The notes beneath the pieces were generated by a model. That model saw nothing but the letters and a program-made list of their open reading frames with translations. It was not told where the DNA came from and did not search any database. A stretch of 64,000 bases of DNA, from NCBI GenBank assembly GCA_963721075.1, contig CAVRHV010000005.1:310001-374000 (forward strand), in the 5' to 3' direction. The position numbers and the translations under genes are program-made. This document shows, piece by piece, positions 48,922-57,857 of the stretch. The DNA comes from DATFVA01 sp963721075 (GTDB lineage: Bacteria > Bacteroidota > Ignavibacteria > Ignavibacteriales > Ignavibacteriaceae). Position 1 is the first letter of the stretch, and each line of letters starts with the position of its first letter.

Positions 48922-50551
48922 ATGATCTTTAAAACGATAACATATAATATCTTTTTATCTGTCATTTTATTGTACGGAATCAATGTGCCGGCTTCTTCTT
49001 ACGAGAAGGTAGAAAAGATCGGAACTGTAACATACAAATCATCACAGAACGTATATATAAAATTTGAGAACACCGCAGGCATAATGAAGGGAGACACCCT
49101 TTTCCGAAAAACAGAAAACATATTAACTCCTGCCGTAATAGTTCAGTTTATCTCAACAAAGTCTGTTGCAGGTGAGGCAGTTGGGAACATAGATCTCAAG
49201 ATTGATGACAAGCTGTATGCAATTATTGAAAGAGAAATCCCTGATGTTGTAACAGACGAAACGACTGCATCTAATCCAATCCCTGTTTCAACCGGAACGG
49301 CAGATGAAAGTATAAAAGAAAATTTTGAATACCAGGAAAGCTAAGGAATCTGTGGTAACCGGGAAGTTCTCTATGCAGTCGTATTCTAATTTATCGAACT
49401 CACCGTACTTTGCCGACAACCAAAGATGGAGGTATTCATTTGCTCTGAGTGCGAAGAACGTTGGAGGAAGCAGGCTGTCATTCTCCGATTATATGACTTT
49501 TGCTTACAGGGCCGATCAGTGGTCGCGTATCAAGGACAACTTTGGCAGGAGTCTCAGGGTTTACGATTTTGCATTAAGTTACGATTTCAATCCTAAAACA
49601 ACTATCTGGCTTGGAAGACATCTAAACAGGAAAATATCAAATATCAGTTCCATTGATGGAATACAGTTTGAAACCGGGATAAGCGAAAATTATGTGGGTG
49701 TTGTGGCCGGATCGAGGCCGAATTATACTGATCTTGGATTTAATCTGAAGTTATTCGAGTACGGAATTTATATCGGGCGAGAAGATTCATTAAGCTCCGG
49801 ATATATGACTAACACAGCTGCTTTCTTCGAGCAGACGAATGAATTTAAGACGGACAGAAGATTTCTGTACTTCCAGCATTCCAATTCACTGCTGCCTAAT
49901 ACCAATATATTCCTGTCAACCGAAGTTGATATGTTTAAGCAGATAAGCGGAATTAGAAAAAACGAGTTACAGCTGACAAGTCTTTTTGCTTCTGTAAGGT
50001 ACTCTCCTTCCAGGGTTGTATCATTTTCCGTTAACTATGATGCAAGGAAGAACGTCATTTATTACGAAACTTTTAAGAACTTCATTGACAGTCTTTTTGA
50101 GAACGAGACCAGGCAGGGGTTTAACGCACGGATAAACATAAGGCCGGTTAATAGTTTAATGCTGGGATTAACAGGAGGCTACAGGTTCCGCAAATCGGAC
50201 ATCAAACCCGCACGAAATTTTGGCGGTTACCTGACCTATTCGCGGATACCCGGAATTGAAATAACGCCGACAGTTTCATATACCAAACTTATAACCAGTT
50301 ATATAGAAGGCGGAGTTGCCGGTTTCAGACTGAGCCGCAATATCGGGAACTACTTCGACGTGTCGGTATACTACCGAAATACTCAATATAAGTTCTACAG
50401 CACCATCGGAGATTTAAATCAGAACTCTGTCTCCGTAGATCTTTCAACCTTCCTGCTGAACCCTGTTTTTCTGTCGGTGAGTTATGAGGGAATATTTGAG
50501 AAGACCATTACTTCCGGCAGGATCTTACTCAACCTTACAACCCGCTTCTAA
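48922..50551 (+). CDS. Outer-membrane beta-barrel of the cytochrome cluster (frameshifted)
   Basis: About 542 residues after correction. A signal peptide (about 1-26) leads to a small periplasmic SH3-like beta domain (KIGTVTYKSSQNVYIKFENTAG...GDTLFRK). A Thr/Ser-rich linker and roughly 400 residues of amphipathic strands follow, ending LNLTTRF with a terminal Phe. The first frame stops at 49342-49344; one extra T near 49340 (AAGCTAAGGAATCT) joins EYQES to KESVVTGKFSM. It starts one base after the giant cytochrome stop and is surely cotranscribed. By analogy with porin-cytochrome complexes it could house or contact a cytochrome across the outer membrane; this is inference. Confidence 0.75.
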
Positions 50552-50639
50552 AAATTTAAGGTCATTTCTATATCAGTTTACCTTAGGGGGAGTATGACTC
50601 ATTTAAATGGGCCTCGAGCTTTATTAATCGATGAACAGC

Positions 50640-50651
50640 CAGGGTACCCTG
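50640..50651. promoter_or_regulatory. 12-bp perfect palindrome CAGGGTACCCTG
   Basis: It lies in the 182-bp gap between the barrel gene and the PHP gene, followed 9 bases later by a T-run. It could be an operator or part of a weak terminator; nothing in the sequence decides. Confidence 0.3.
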
Positions 50652-50733
50652 CTCTGAAGTTTTTTGTTATCTATAATTTTATAACTTAGATATATGAAAA
50701 CTGATCTTTGTTCAAAAACGCTTCGGAGCTTCC

Positions 50734-51783
50734 ATGTATGAGTATATAGGAGCACTCCATATGCACTCAATTTTCTCTGATGGTTCCGGGAAAGTTGAAG
50801 ATATAGCCGGCTTTGCTGATGAAGTAGGACTGGATTTCATCGTCCTCACCGATCATAATACACTTAGAGCTCTGAAAGAAGGTTACGAGAAATGGTACGG
50901 GAAAACGCTGCTGCTTGTCGGCTGCGAAATAAACGATAAAGAAAACAAGAACCACTATCTTGCTTTGAACATAAAGGAAACCTACTCAACAAGAATTTCC
51001 GCTAAAGAATACGTCAAAAAAATTAAAGACGTCGGAGGGATAGGATTCCTGGCGCATCCCCACGAAAAAAGAACCCATATGGCCGAGCATCCGCCTTATC
51101 CGTGGACCGAGTGGGACACAAAAGATTTTACCGGAATTGAGATCTGGAACCATATGTCGGAGTGGATGGAGAATCTTACTGAAGAAAATAAATACAAGGC
51201 ATTCCTGCATCCGTTAAAGACCATTGAAGCTCCGCCTGCAGAAACTCTGAAAGTCTGGGATGAACTCAACCAGGAAAGGAAAGTGGTAGGCATTGGCGGT
51301 GTAGATGCTCACGCACATAAATACAATATATTGGGTTTCCTCGAAGTTGAGGTCTTCCCTTATAAAGTTCTCTTCAAATCGATCCGGACGCACATACTGA
51401 CTGACAAAAAAATTAAGAAAGACAATTCACCTCAGGGAATAAAAGAGGCAAAGGAAATAATATACAAAGCTCTGGAAGAAGGCAGTTGCTTCGTAGCAAA
51501 TGATTACCATGCCGATTCGAAGGGATTCGAATTCTATGCAGAATCCGGAAACCAAAAATATTATATGGGTGAAACTCCTGAATTTACCAGTGATATGAAA
51601 TTGGTCGTTAATCTTCCTGCCGAAAAAGCAGAAATAAGAATAATCAGGAACGGCAAGCTTTACGCAAAAGCTGAATCATCCAACTATGAAATGAAAGTCA
51701 AATCCAGGGGAGTTTACAGAGTCGAAGTATTCCACAACAGCAACGCCTGGATATATTCCAATCCCATCAGATTCCTAAAATAA
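50734..51783 (+). CDS. PHP-domain metal-dependent phosphoesterase
   Basis: A 349-residue protein. PHP motifs are present: HMHSIFSDGSG (His9, His11), LTDHN, GCEIN, FLAHP and the C-terminal GGVDAHAH. These form a trinuclear metal site for phosphoester hydrolysis. A C-terminal beta domain (about 280-349) resembles an Ig-like or carbohydrate-binding fold. No signal peptide is evident. The substrate is unknown. It stands alone between the cytochrome cluster and the second 11-bp array. Confidence 0.88.
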   Translation: MYEYIGALHMHSIFSDGSGKVEDIAGFADEVGLDFIVLTDHNTLRALKEGYEKWYGKTLLLVGCEINDKENKNHYLALNIKETYSTRISAKEYVKKIKDVGGIGFLAHPHEKRTHMAEHPPYPWTEWDTKDFTGIEIWNHMSEWMENLTEENKYKAFLHPLKTIEAPPAETLKVWDELNQERKVVGIGGVDAHAHKYNILGFLEVEVFPYKVLFKSIRTHILTDKKIKKDNSPQGIKEAKEIIYKALEEGSCFVANDYHADSKGFEFYAESGNQKYYMGETPEFTSDMKLVVNLPAEKAEIRIIRNGKLYAKAESSNYEMKVKSRGVYRVEVFHNSNAWIYSNPIRFLK

Positions 51784-51953
51784 TTTACCGCCAGCATATT
51801 AGGTTTTGTAGTGTGAAAAAACGGCAGACTGCTGCTTTTTCCATTTTTGAATTTTTTATCAGGTATCACTTCTATAGTTATTTCCTTTATTGGGTTACAT
51901 AAGAGCGATTCGATAGCACCCACATCACTTCCGCTCCCCGGGATAAGAAGTAA

Positions 51954-52030
51954 TTAAAAACATTCTGAATACGCTTTGAAAACGTTCTGAATACGTTCTG
52001 AATACGATCTGAAAACGATGTGAATACGCT
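51954..52030. repeat. Seven tandem 11-bp units (CTGAAWACGNT)
   Basis: Abutting 11-bp copies: TTAAAAACATT (degenerate), CTGAATACGCT, TTGAAAACGTT, CTGAATACGTT, CTGAATACGAT, CTGAAAACGAT, GTGAATACGCT. There are no spacers. The unit size and copy number equal those of the array at 20968-21044, and the units align around a common A-x-T-x-CG-x-T core. The remainder of the 51784-52217 gap holds only a weak hairpin with a T-run near 51820-51842. Confidence 0.85.
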
Positions 52031-52217
52031 ATAAAGGGTTAAATAAGAGATGAGTAATATTTGATTTGAGTCCCGGCAATTCAGGGTTTTTGTGTACAGC
52101 ATAGCGATTTGATGAGATGACATATGTAATGATAATTCCTGCCGGTGATGTAAAAATTCCGTTATATAATCATTATTTTTTTAGTAAATTTTACATCTGG
52201 AAAATATTTCCTTTGCT

Positions 52218-52291
52218 GCGCCCGTAGTTCAATTGGATAGAATGTTGGATTCCGGTTCCAAAGGTTGCAGGTTCGAGTCCTGCCGGGCGCA
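52218..52291 (+). tRNA. tRNA-Arg (anticodon CCG)
   Basis: A 74-nt cloverleaf. Acceptor stem GCGCCCG/CGGGCGC is perfect, with discriminator A. Anticodon stem TTGGA/TCCAA encloses loop TTCCGGT with anticodon CCG, which reads CGG arginine codons. T-arm GCAGG-TTCGAGT-CCTGC is canonical. The 3' CCA is not encoded (ACTA follows). Confidence 0.96.
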
Positions 52292-52382
52292 CTAATACTG
52301 AATTTTTAATTGGAACATTACTTCATTTAATGTTAGATTTAATGCTTTGATTTTTAAGAATAATCTGTAGGACAGAACGTAA

Positions 52383-53072
52383 ATGCTCACTAAAAAGAAA
52401 AAACTTTCACGGAAAGAAATTAAAGAGGATAAGCTCGTTTCCACATATTATCAGGCTCAAAGTTTTATAGTGGAAAACAAATCAAGACTGCTCACTTACG
52501 GAGGTATACTTGTAGTCATCGCTCTTGCCGTGATATACTATGTGAACCATAAGAAGGAAGTAAACCAGGAAGCGGGAGTAGCCTTGTCAAGAGTCATTGA
52601 TTCATATGACAGGGGTGCATACCTGGAAGCCATTGAAGGTAAGGCCGGGACTGAGATGATTGGTCTGAAGAAAATTGTAGAGCAGTACGACGGTACAGAG
52701 AACGGCGAGACTGCCAAAATTTATCTTGCAAACAGCTATAACAGGCTGGGTAAATTTGATGAGGCTTTCAAATATTACAAAGATTATTCGGGTGATATTC
52801 CAATGCTGAAGGCTGCTTCGCTTGCCGGACAGGCTGGCTACTATGCTTACAAGAATGATTTTGAGAAAGCCGGCGACTTATACCGTGATGCTGCGCATGT
52901 AAGCAAGTACAATGTGGATAATCCCGATTACCTGCTAAAAAGCGCGATAAATTATATTAGTGCAGGTAAAAAAGAGCAGGCAAAAGATCTGTTAAATACA
53001 ATTAAGAAGGATTATAAAACTTCCACAGCAAGTCGGGAGGCTGATCGCTACCTGGCGCTGGTTGAGGCTTGA
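52383..53072 (+). CDS. Membrane-anchored TPR protein (YfgM-like)
   Basis: A 229-residue protein with a highly basic N-terminus (MLTKKKKLSRKEIKEDK), one membrane helix (about 38-57, LTYGGILVVIALAVIYYV) and a periplasmic TPR domain (KIYLANSYNRLGKFDEAFKYYKDY and following). The layout matches YfgM-type ancillary proteins of the Sec translocon region; that identity is inference. AGGA lies before ATG 52383. A terminator follows at 53091. Confidence 0.75.
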   Translation: MLTKKKKLSRKEIKEDKLVSTYYQAQSFIVENKSRLLTYGGILVVIALAVIYYVNHKKEVNQEAGVALSRVIDSYDRGAYLEAIEGKAGTEMIGLKKIVEQYDGTENGETAKIYLANSYNRLGKFDEAFKYYKDYSGDIPMLKAASLAGQAGYYAYKNDFEKAGDLYRDAAHVSKYNVDNPDYLLKSAINYISAGKKEQAKDLLNTIKKDYKTSTASREADRYLALVEA

Positions 53073-53090
53073 TATTAAGCAATTTTGTGA

Positions 53091-53114
53091 AAGCCGCTTT
53101 TGGGCGGCTTTTTT
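53091..53114 (+). terminator. Rho-independent terminator
   Basis: AAGCCGC (53091-53097) pairs with GCGGCTT (53104-53110) around TTTTGG, followed by a run of six T (53109-53114). It closes the TPR gene and separates it from efp. Confidence 0.85.
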
Positions 53115-53253
53115 CATTTTTAGACGGTTTTTTATCAAAAACTGCCGACTTTTTGCCTGAAACTGTTAATTTTTCTCATATCCTGTTTCTTGACTTTCAG
53201 GCGGTATATGTCTATTTTTTTACTCTATTATTAAACTTTAAACCTAAGGATTT

Positions 53254-53817
53254 ATGGCAGATACTTCTGATTTCCGAAATGGACTGATAATAAAATTTAA
53301 AAATGATCTTTATACAATAACTGAATTTCAACATGTAAAACCAGGTAAGGGGGGCGCCTTCGTAAGAACAACCTTAAAAAACCTAAGAACAGGTAAGGTA
53401 CTTGACAATACTTTCCGTGCAGGTGAAGGTATTGATATCGTAAGAGTTGAAAGAAGAAAGTACCAGTTCCTCTTCCGCGAGGGAAATTTCCTGGTATGTA
53501 TGGATCAGGATACTTACGAGCAGATCAATATTCCGATGGAACTGTTCGGTGACGGTGAGAAATACCTGAAAGAAGGAGAGGAGATTGATATCCTCTTTAA
53601 CGGTTCTGAAATAATAAATGTAGAAATTCCAATATTTGTTAATCTTAAAGTTGTTCACACCGAACCCGGTTTCAAAGGCAATACCGCTACCGGCGCGCTG
53701 AAGCCCGCAGAGCTGGAGACTGGTGCGAGTGTAAATGTTCCTTTATTTATTGATGTCGATGACCTGCTGAAGGTTGATACCCGAACAGGCGAGTACGTCG
53801 AACGCATTAAATCTTAA
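53254..53817 (+). CDS. efp: Translation elongation factor P
   Basis: A 187-residue, full-length factor that rescues ribosomes stalled at proline runs. Three OB-like beta domains are recognisable. The tip of domain I is HVKPGKGGAFVRTT with Lys32, the residue that carries the beta-lysyl or other modification in many bacteria. ATG 53254 gives the standard MADTSDFRNG start. accB follows after 15 nt, the common efp-accB-accC order. Confidence 0.97.
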   Translation: MADTSDFRNGLIIKFKNDLYTITEFQHVKPGKGGAFVRTTLKNLRTGKVLDNTFRAGEGIDIVRVERRKYQFLFREGNFLVCMDQDTYEQINIPMELFGDGEKYLKEGEEIDILFNGSEIINVEIPIFVNLKVVHTEPGFKGNTATGALKPAELETGASVNVPLFIDVDDLLKVDTRTGEYVERIKS

Positions 53818-53832
53818 AAACCAAGGAATCCA

Positions 53833-54300
53833 ATGGATTTAAACCTGATCAGGAAACTTGTAAAGCTTGTTGATTCAAGCGAAGTTACGGACCTTGAGAT
53901 TGAAGAAAATGGTTTGAGAGTCAAGATAGCGAAAAAAATCAGGGGTGTTAAAGCTTTAGCTCAACCACAGATTCTTTCTCCTTCACAACCAGTTCCCCAG
54001 GCCTCACCGGCTCAGGCAGGCGGGGAAAGCGCCCCGGCCAAAGAAGAAACCAAAGAAAAACTGCATGAAGTTCATTCGCCGATTGTGGGGACTTTTTACA
54101 GAGCCCCGGCACCTGATGCCGATCCTTATGTGCAGGTGGGTGATATGGTTTCGCAGGGATCTGTTTTATGTATTGTTGAAGCTATGAAACTGATGAATGA
54201 AATAGAATCAGATGTCAGCGGAAAGATTGTAAAAATTCTTGTTGAGAACGGAAAACCGGTTGAGTATAATCAGCCTTTGTTCCTGGTTGAGAAAAGTTAA
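53833..54300 (+). CDS. accB: Biotin carboxyl carrier protein of acetyl-CoA carboxylase
   Basis: A 155-residue carrier for carboxybiotin in fatty-acid synthesis. The N-terminal helical region is followed by a Pro/Ala-rich swinging linker (about 43-75). The C-terminal biotinyl domain has VEAMKLMNE with Lys119 as the biotinylation site. It lies between efp and accC in one transcription unit. Confidence 0.97.
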   Translation: MDLNLIRKLVKLVDSSEVTDLEIEENGLRVKIAKKIRGVKALAQPQILSPSQPVPQASPAQAGGESAPAKEETKEKLHEVHSPIVGTFYRAPAPDADPYVQVGDMVSQGSVLCIVEAMKLMNEIESDVSGKIVKILVENGKPVEYNQPLFLVEKS

Positions 54301-54323
54301 TTCTCGGGAAGTTTGAGGAAGAT

Positions 54324-55667
54324 TTGTTTAACAAAATTCTTATCGCCAACAGAGGCGAAATAGCACTTCGTGTTATAAGGACATGCAAAGAACTGGGGAT
54401 AAAGACTGTAGCAATCTATTCTGAAGCAGATAAGGATTCATTACACGTTACTTTTGCCGATGAGGCAGTGTGTATTGGTCCTTCTCCAAGCAGGGATAGT
54501 TATCTGAAAATTCCGCTAATAATTTCAGCAGCCCAGATCACAGGCTCCGATGCAATACACCCCGGTTACGGCTTCCTGGCTGAAAATGCAAGTTTTTCAG
54601 AAATCTGCGCCGACTCGGGAATCAAGTTTATCGGTCCTTCCCCTAAAATGATCAATGCAATGGGCGATAAATCCTTTGCCAAGGATACTATGAGGAAGAA
54701 CGGCGTACCGGTAATTCCCGGAAGCGACGGTGTTATTGCAGACGTTGCAGAGGGAAAAAAAGTTGCGGTTGAAGTCGGCTACCCGGTAATAATTAAGGCT
54801 TCCGCCGGCGGCGGCGGCAAGGGTATGAGGATAGTATGGGAGGAAAGCGAGTTTGATAAAGCTTATCAAACCGCGCGTACCGAAGCTGAATCTGCCTTCG
54901 GCAATGGTGATGTCTATATTGAAAAGTTCCTTGAGAATCCCCGCCACGTAGAGATACAGGTGCTGGGCGATATGTTCGGTAATGTATATCATTATGGTGA
55001 GAGGGACTGTTCCGTACAGAGGCGGCACCAGAAGCTGATTGAGGAATCCCCTTCTCCTATAATTGATGCGGAGATGAGGAACCTGATGGGTGAAACGGCT
55101 GTGCTCGGCGCTAAATCCGTTAATTATGAAGGTGCGGGAACGATAGAATTTCTTGTGGACAAGCATAAGAATTTTTATTTCATGGAGATGAATACGAGGA
55201 TACAGGTTGAACATCCTGTTACTGAACTTGTTTATGATGTTGACCTGATCAGGCAGCAGATACTTGTTGCGGCGGGAGAAAAAATAGAAACGCTTCCGCG
55301 TAAACCCCTGGGACATGCAATCGAGTTTAGAATTAACGCCGAAGATCCGGCCAATAATTTCAGACCCTCTCCCGGCAAGATTGAATCGCTTCACTTTCCC
55401 GGAGGTTTTGGAGTAAGAGTTGATTCTCACATTTATCATGGCTATTCGATACCCCCTTTCTACGATTCACTGATAGCAAAGCTGATCGTTTGGGGAAAGG
55501 ACAGGAACCATGCTATAGCCAGGGGAAAAAGAGCTCTTGAGGAGTTTATTATTGAAGGTATAAAAACTACAATACCTTTCCATCTCCAGGTGCTTGAGGA
55601 TCCCAGGTTTGTGAGCGGTAATTTTGATACAGGATTTCTTGAAAAATTTGAATTCAAGGCAACTTAA
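54324..55667 (+). CDS. accC: Biotin carboxylase subunit of acetyl-CoA carboxylase
   Basis: A 447-residue ATP-grasp enzyme that carboxylates biotin on AccB. Features: N-terminal FNKILIANRGEIALRVIRTCKELG, glycine-rich ATP loop KASAGGGGKGMR, HVEIQVLGD, the ERDCSVQRRHQK segment and FMEMNTRIQVEHPVTE. Length is canonical. The start is TTG 54324 after GAGGAAG (54313-54319), giving MFNKI. It follows accB by 23 nt. Confidence 0.97.
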   Translation: MFNKILIANRGEIALRVIRTCKELGIKTVAIYSEADKDSLHVTFADEAVCIGPSPSRDSYLKIPLIISAAQITGSDAIHPGYGFLAENASFSEICADSGIKFIGPSPKMINAMGDKSFAKDTMRKNGVPVIPGSDGVIADVAEGKKVAVEVGYPVIIKASAGGGGKGMRIVWEESEFDKAYQTARTEAESAFGNGDVYIEKFLENPRHVEIQVLGDMFGNVYHYGERDCSVQRRHQKLIEESPSPIIDAEMRNLMGETAVLGAKSVNYEGAGTIEFLVDKHKNFYFMEMNTRIQVEHPVTELVYDVDLIRQQILVAAGEKIETLPRKPLGHAIEFRINAEDPANNFRPSPGKIESLHFPGGFGVRVDSHIYHGYSIPPFYDSLIAKLIVWGKDRNHAIARGKRALEEFIIEGIKTTIPFHLQVLEDPRFVSGNFDTGFLEKFEFKAT

Positions 55668-55708
55668 TTAATTTCATCACTTCTATAGAAAAATAAATTG
55701 AGGTTAAA

Positions 55709-56089
55709 ATGGACTTCCCGAATAATCTGAAGTATACAAGCGATCACGAATGGATTAAGGTAGACGGTAATACAGGTATAATAGGAATTACTGAGTATGC
55801 ACAGGGCGAGCTTGGAGATGTTGTTTTTGTTGATATCGATCCTAATCTTACCGAAATAAAAAAAGGCGAGTCGTTCGGAACGATTGAAGCTGTGAAGACA
55901 GTAAGTGATATGTTTGCTCCGTGCAGCGGTAAGGTACTGGAACTGAACAAAGAACTGACCGATAATCCCGAGTTCATAAATAATGACCCTTACGGAAAAG
56001 GCTGGATGATAAAGATAGAAATAAACGAATTGTCTGAGTTAGATGATCTGATGGACAGCGGGGCATATAAAAGTCAGGTTGGTCAGTAA
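55709..56089 (+). CDS. gcvH: Glycine cleavage system H protein
   Basis: A 126-residue lipoyl carrier that shuttles the aminomethyl group in glycine cleavage. The lipoylation site is Lys63 in GTIEAVKTVSDMFAP. The start FPNNLKYTSDHEWIKVDG is canonical. GAGG precedes ATG 55709. The other gcv genes are not in the window. The 220-base gap before guaA contains only a dubious 26-codon frame. Confidence 0.96.
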   Translation: MDFPNNLKYTSDHEWIKVDGNTGIIGITEYAQGELGDVVFVDIDPNLTEIKKGESFGTIEAVKTVSDMFAPCSGKVLELNKELTDNPEFINNDPYGKGWMIKIEINELSELDDLMDSGAYKSQVGQ

Positions 56090-56309
56090 AAGAATCAGAT
56101 CCTTTATACAAGGATATTCCAAATTCAGGAAATGTCATCGCCGGGGAGTTCTCATTTGAGAAAACTTCCTTTCGATATGACAATGAAACTTATTGACGGT
56201 CCCACTTTTACGGTTAAGCGTTATTTCAATTTCAGGGGAAACGGTGAAAAATCTTAACCCGTACGATCCGGAAGTTCATTAAAGGCACTTCATATGTTTA
56301 GAGCAGATA

Positions 56310-57851
56310 ATGAAGCATAAAGAAAATATTTTAATAATAGATTTTGGCTCTCAATACACACAGTTAATCACACGCCGCGTCAGGGAAAATAATGTTTACT
56401 CCGAAATCCATCCTCATACAATAACTCTCAGTCGCATAAAGAAAATGAATCCCTCCGGAATAATTCTCAGCGGGGGACCAATGAGTGTTTATGATGAAGG
56501 AGCCCCGAAAATTGATCCCGGGATATTGAAGCTGGGCATACCTGTGCTTGGAATTTGCTACGGACTTCAGTTCATTTCCCTTACGCTTGGCGGAAAAGTT
56601 GAACCTGCCAGCGATCGCGAATATGGCAAGGCACATCTCAGGATAAAAACCAGGTCACCAATCTTCGAGAACGTAAAGGAAGAATCGGTAGTATGGATGA
56701 GTCACGGTGATTACCTCGAATCATCACCAAAAGGGTTCGATGTTATCGCTGTCTCAGATCATTCGCCCATCTGTGCTATGGCCGATGAGGATAAACAGAT
56801 ATACGGACTTCAGTTTCATCCCGAAGTAATGCATACGGAAGAGGGAAAGAAAATAATTCATAATTTTCTTTTTATTATCTGCAAGTGCACAGGGGAATGG
56901 ACAACCGGAAATTTCATTAACGAGAAAGTGAATGAGATACGAAACACCGTCGGTGACTCGAAGGTAATATGTGCATTGAGCGGAGGAGTTGATTCTACTG
57001 TGGCAGCTGTGCTGGTTGACAGGGCCATCGGCGAAAATCTTACCTGTATTCATATAAATACAGGGATGATGAGAAAAAATGAAAGTGAAGATATTCTCCG
57101 AATGTTTCAGGAAAAATTTAAGCTGCGTGTAATTTATATAGATTCGACGGACAGATTCCTCAACAAACTTGCGGGTGTTTCTGATCCGGAAACGAAAAGA
57201 AAAATAATAGGGAATACTTTTATCGAAGTATTTGAGGAGGAAGCCAGGAAGATCGAGAATGCAAGGTTTCTTGTGCAGGGAACTCTTTATCCGGATGTTA
57301 TTGAGTCGGTTTCGGTTAAGGGAGCATCAACTACCATAAAAACACATCATAATGTTGGCGGACTTCCTGAAAAGATGCATCTTTTACTGATTGAACCTTT
57401 CAGAGAATTGTTTAAGGATGAAGTAAGGAAGGTGGGCAGAGAACTGGGAATTCCCGATGATTTTATTAATCGCCATCCATTCCCGGGTCCGGGACTTGCT
57501 GTCAGGATAATTGGTGACATTTCAAAACCTAAACTTGACATTCTACGCGAAGCTGACGATATTTTTATCAGAGAGATCAAAATTGCAGGTATTTACGATG
57601 ATATCTGGCAGGCGTTTGCCGTTCTCCTTTCCATCCAGTCGGTTGGGGTAATGGGCGATGCAAGAACATATGAGAACGTTCTGGCTTTAAGAGCAGTAAC
57701 CTCATCTGACGGAATGACAGCCGACTGGTTCAGATTCGATAACGATTTTCTTGCTCACGTTTCCAATAAAATTATTAATAAGGTAAAAGGAATTAACAGG
57801 GTGGTTTATGATATTAGTTCGAAACCGCCTTCCACAATAGAATGGGAATAA
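56310..57851 (+). CDS. guaA: GMP synthase (glutamine-hydrolysing)
   Basis: A 513-residue enzyme that aminates XMP to GMP. The class I glutamine amidotransferase domain has the nucleophile Cys83 in GICYGLQ and His170/Glu172 in LQFHPEV. The ATP pyrophosphatase domain has the PP-loop SGGVDS at 224-229. The C-terminal dimerisation domain ends RVVYDISSKPPSTIEWE. Full length and intact. The next gene starts 6 nt after its stop. Confidence 0.97.
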   Translation: MKHKENILIIDFGSQYTQLITRRVRENNVYSEIHPHTITLSRIKKMNPSGIILSGGPMSVYDEGAPKIDPGILKLGIPVLGICYGLQFISLTLGGKVEPASDREYGKAHLRIKTRSPIFENVKEESVVWMSHGDYLESSPKGFDVIAVSDHSPICAMADEDKQIYGLQFHPEVMHTEEGKKIIHNFLFIICKCTGEWTTGNFINEKVNEIRNTVGDSKVICALSGGVDSTVAAVLVDRAIGENLTCIHINTGMMRKNESEDILRMFQEKFKLRVIYIDSTDRFLNKLAGVSDPETKRKIIGNTFIEVFEEEARKIENARFLVQGTLYPDVIESVSVKGASTTIKTHHNVGGLPEKMHLLLIEPFRELFKDEVRKVGRELGIPDDFINRHPFPGPGLAVRIIGDISKPKLDILREADDIFIREIKIAGIYDDIWQAFAVLLSIQSVGVMGDARTYENVLALRAVTSSDGMTADWFRFDNDFLAHVSNKIINKVKGINRVVYDISSKPPSTIEWE

Positions 57852-57857
57852 AAAGAA

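Noticed and set aside
48922..50551. Two separate genes, a short secreted protein and a barrel
   Set aside because: The second part would lack a signal peptide and the first would end abruptly in a linker; one base removed near 49340 fuses them into a normal exported barrel.
51887..52123. Minus-strand reading frame across the second 11-bp array
   Set aside because: The frame exists only because the repeat lacks stops there; no ribosome site, and the amino-acid repeats simply mirror the DNA repeat.
54597..55439. 280-codon open frame antisense to accC
   Set aside because: It is a shadow of a highly conserved gene, with no ribosome site and no recognisable domain.
56177..56257. 26-codon frame before guaA
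   Set aside because: No ribosome site or recognisable sequence; length within chance expectation.
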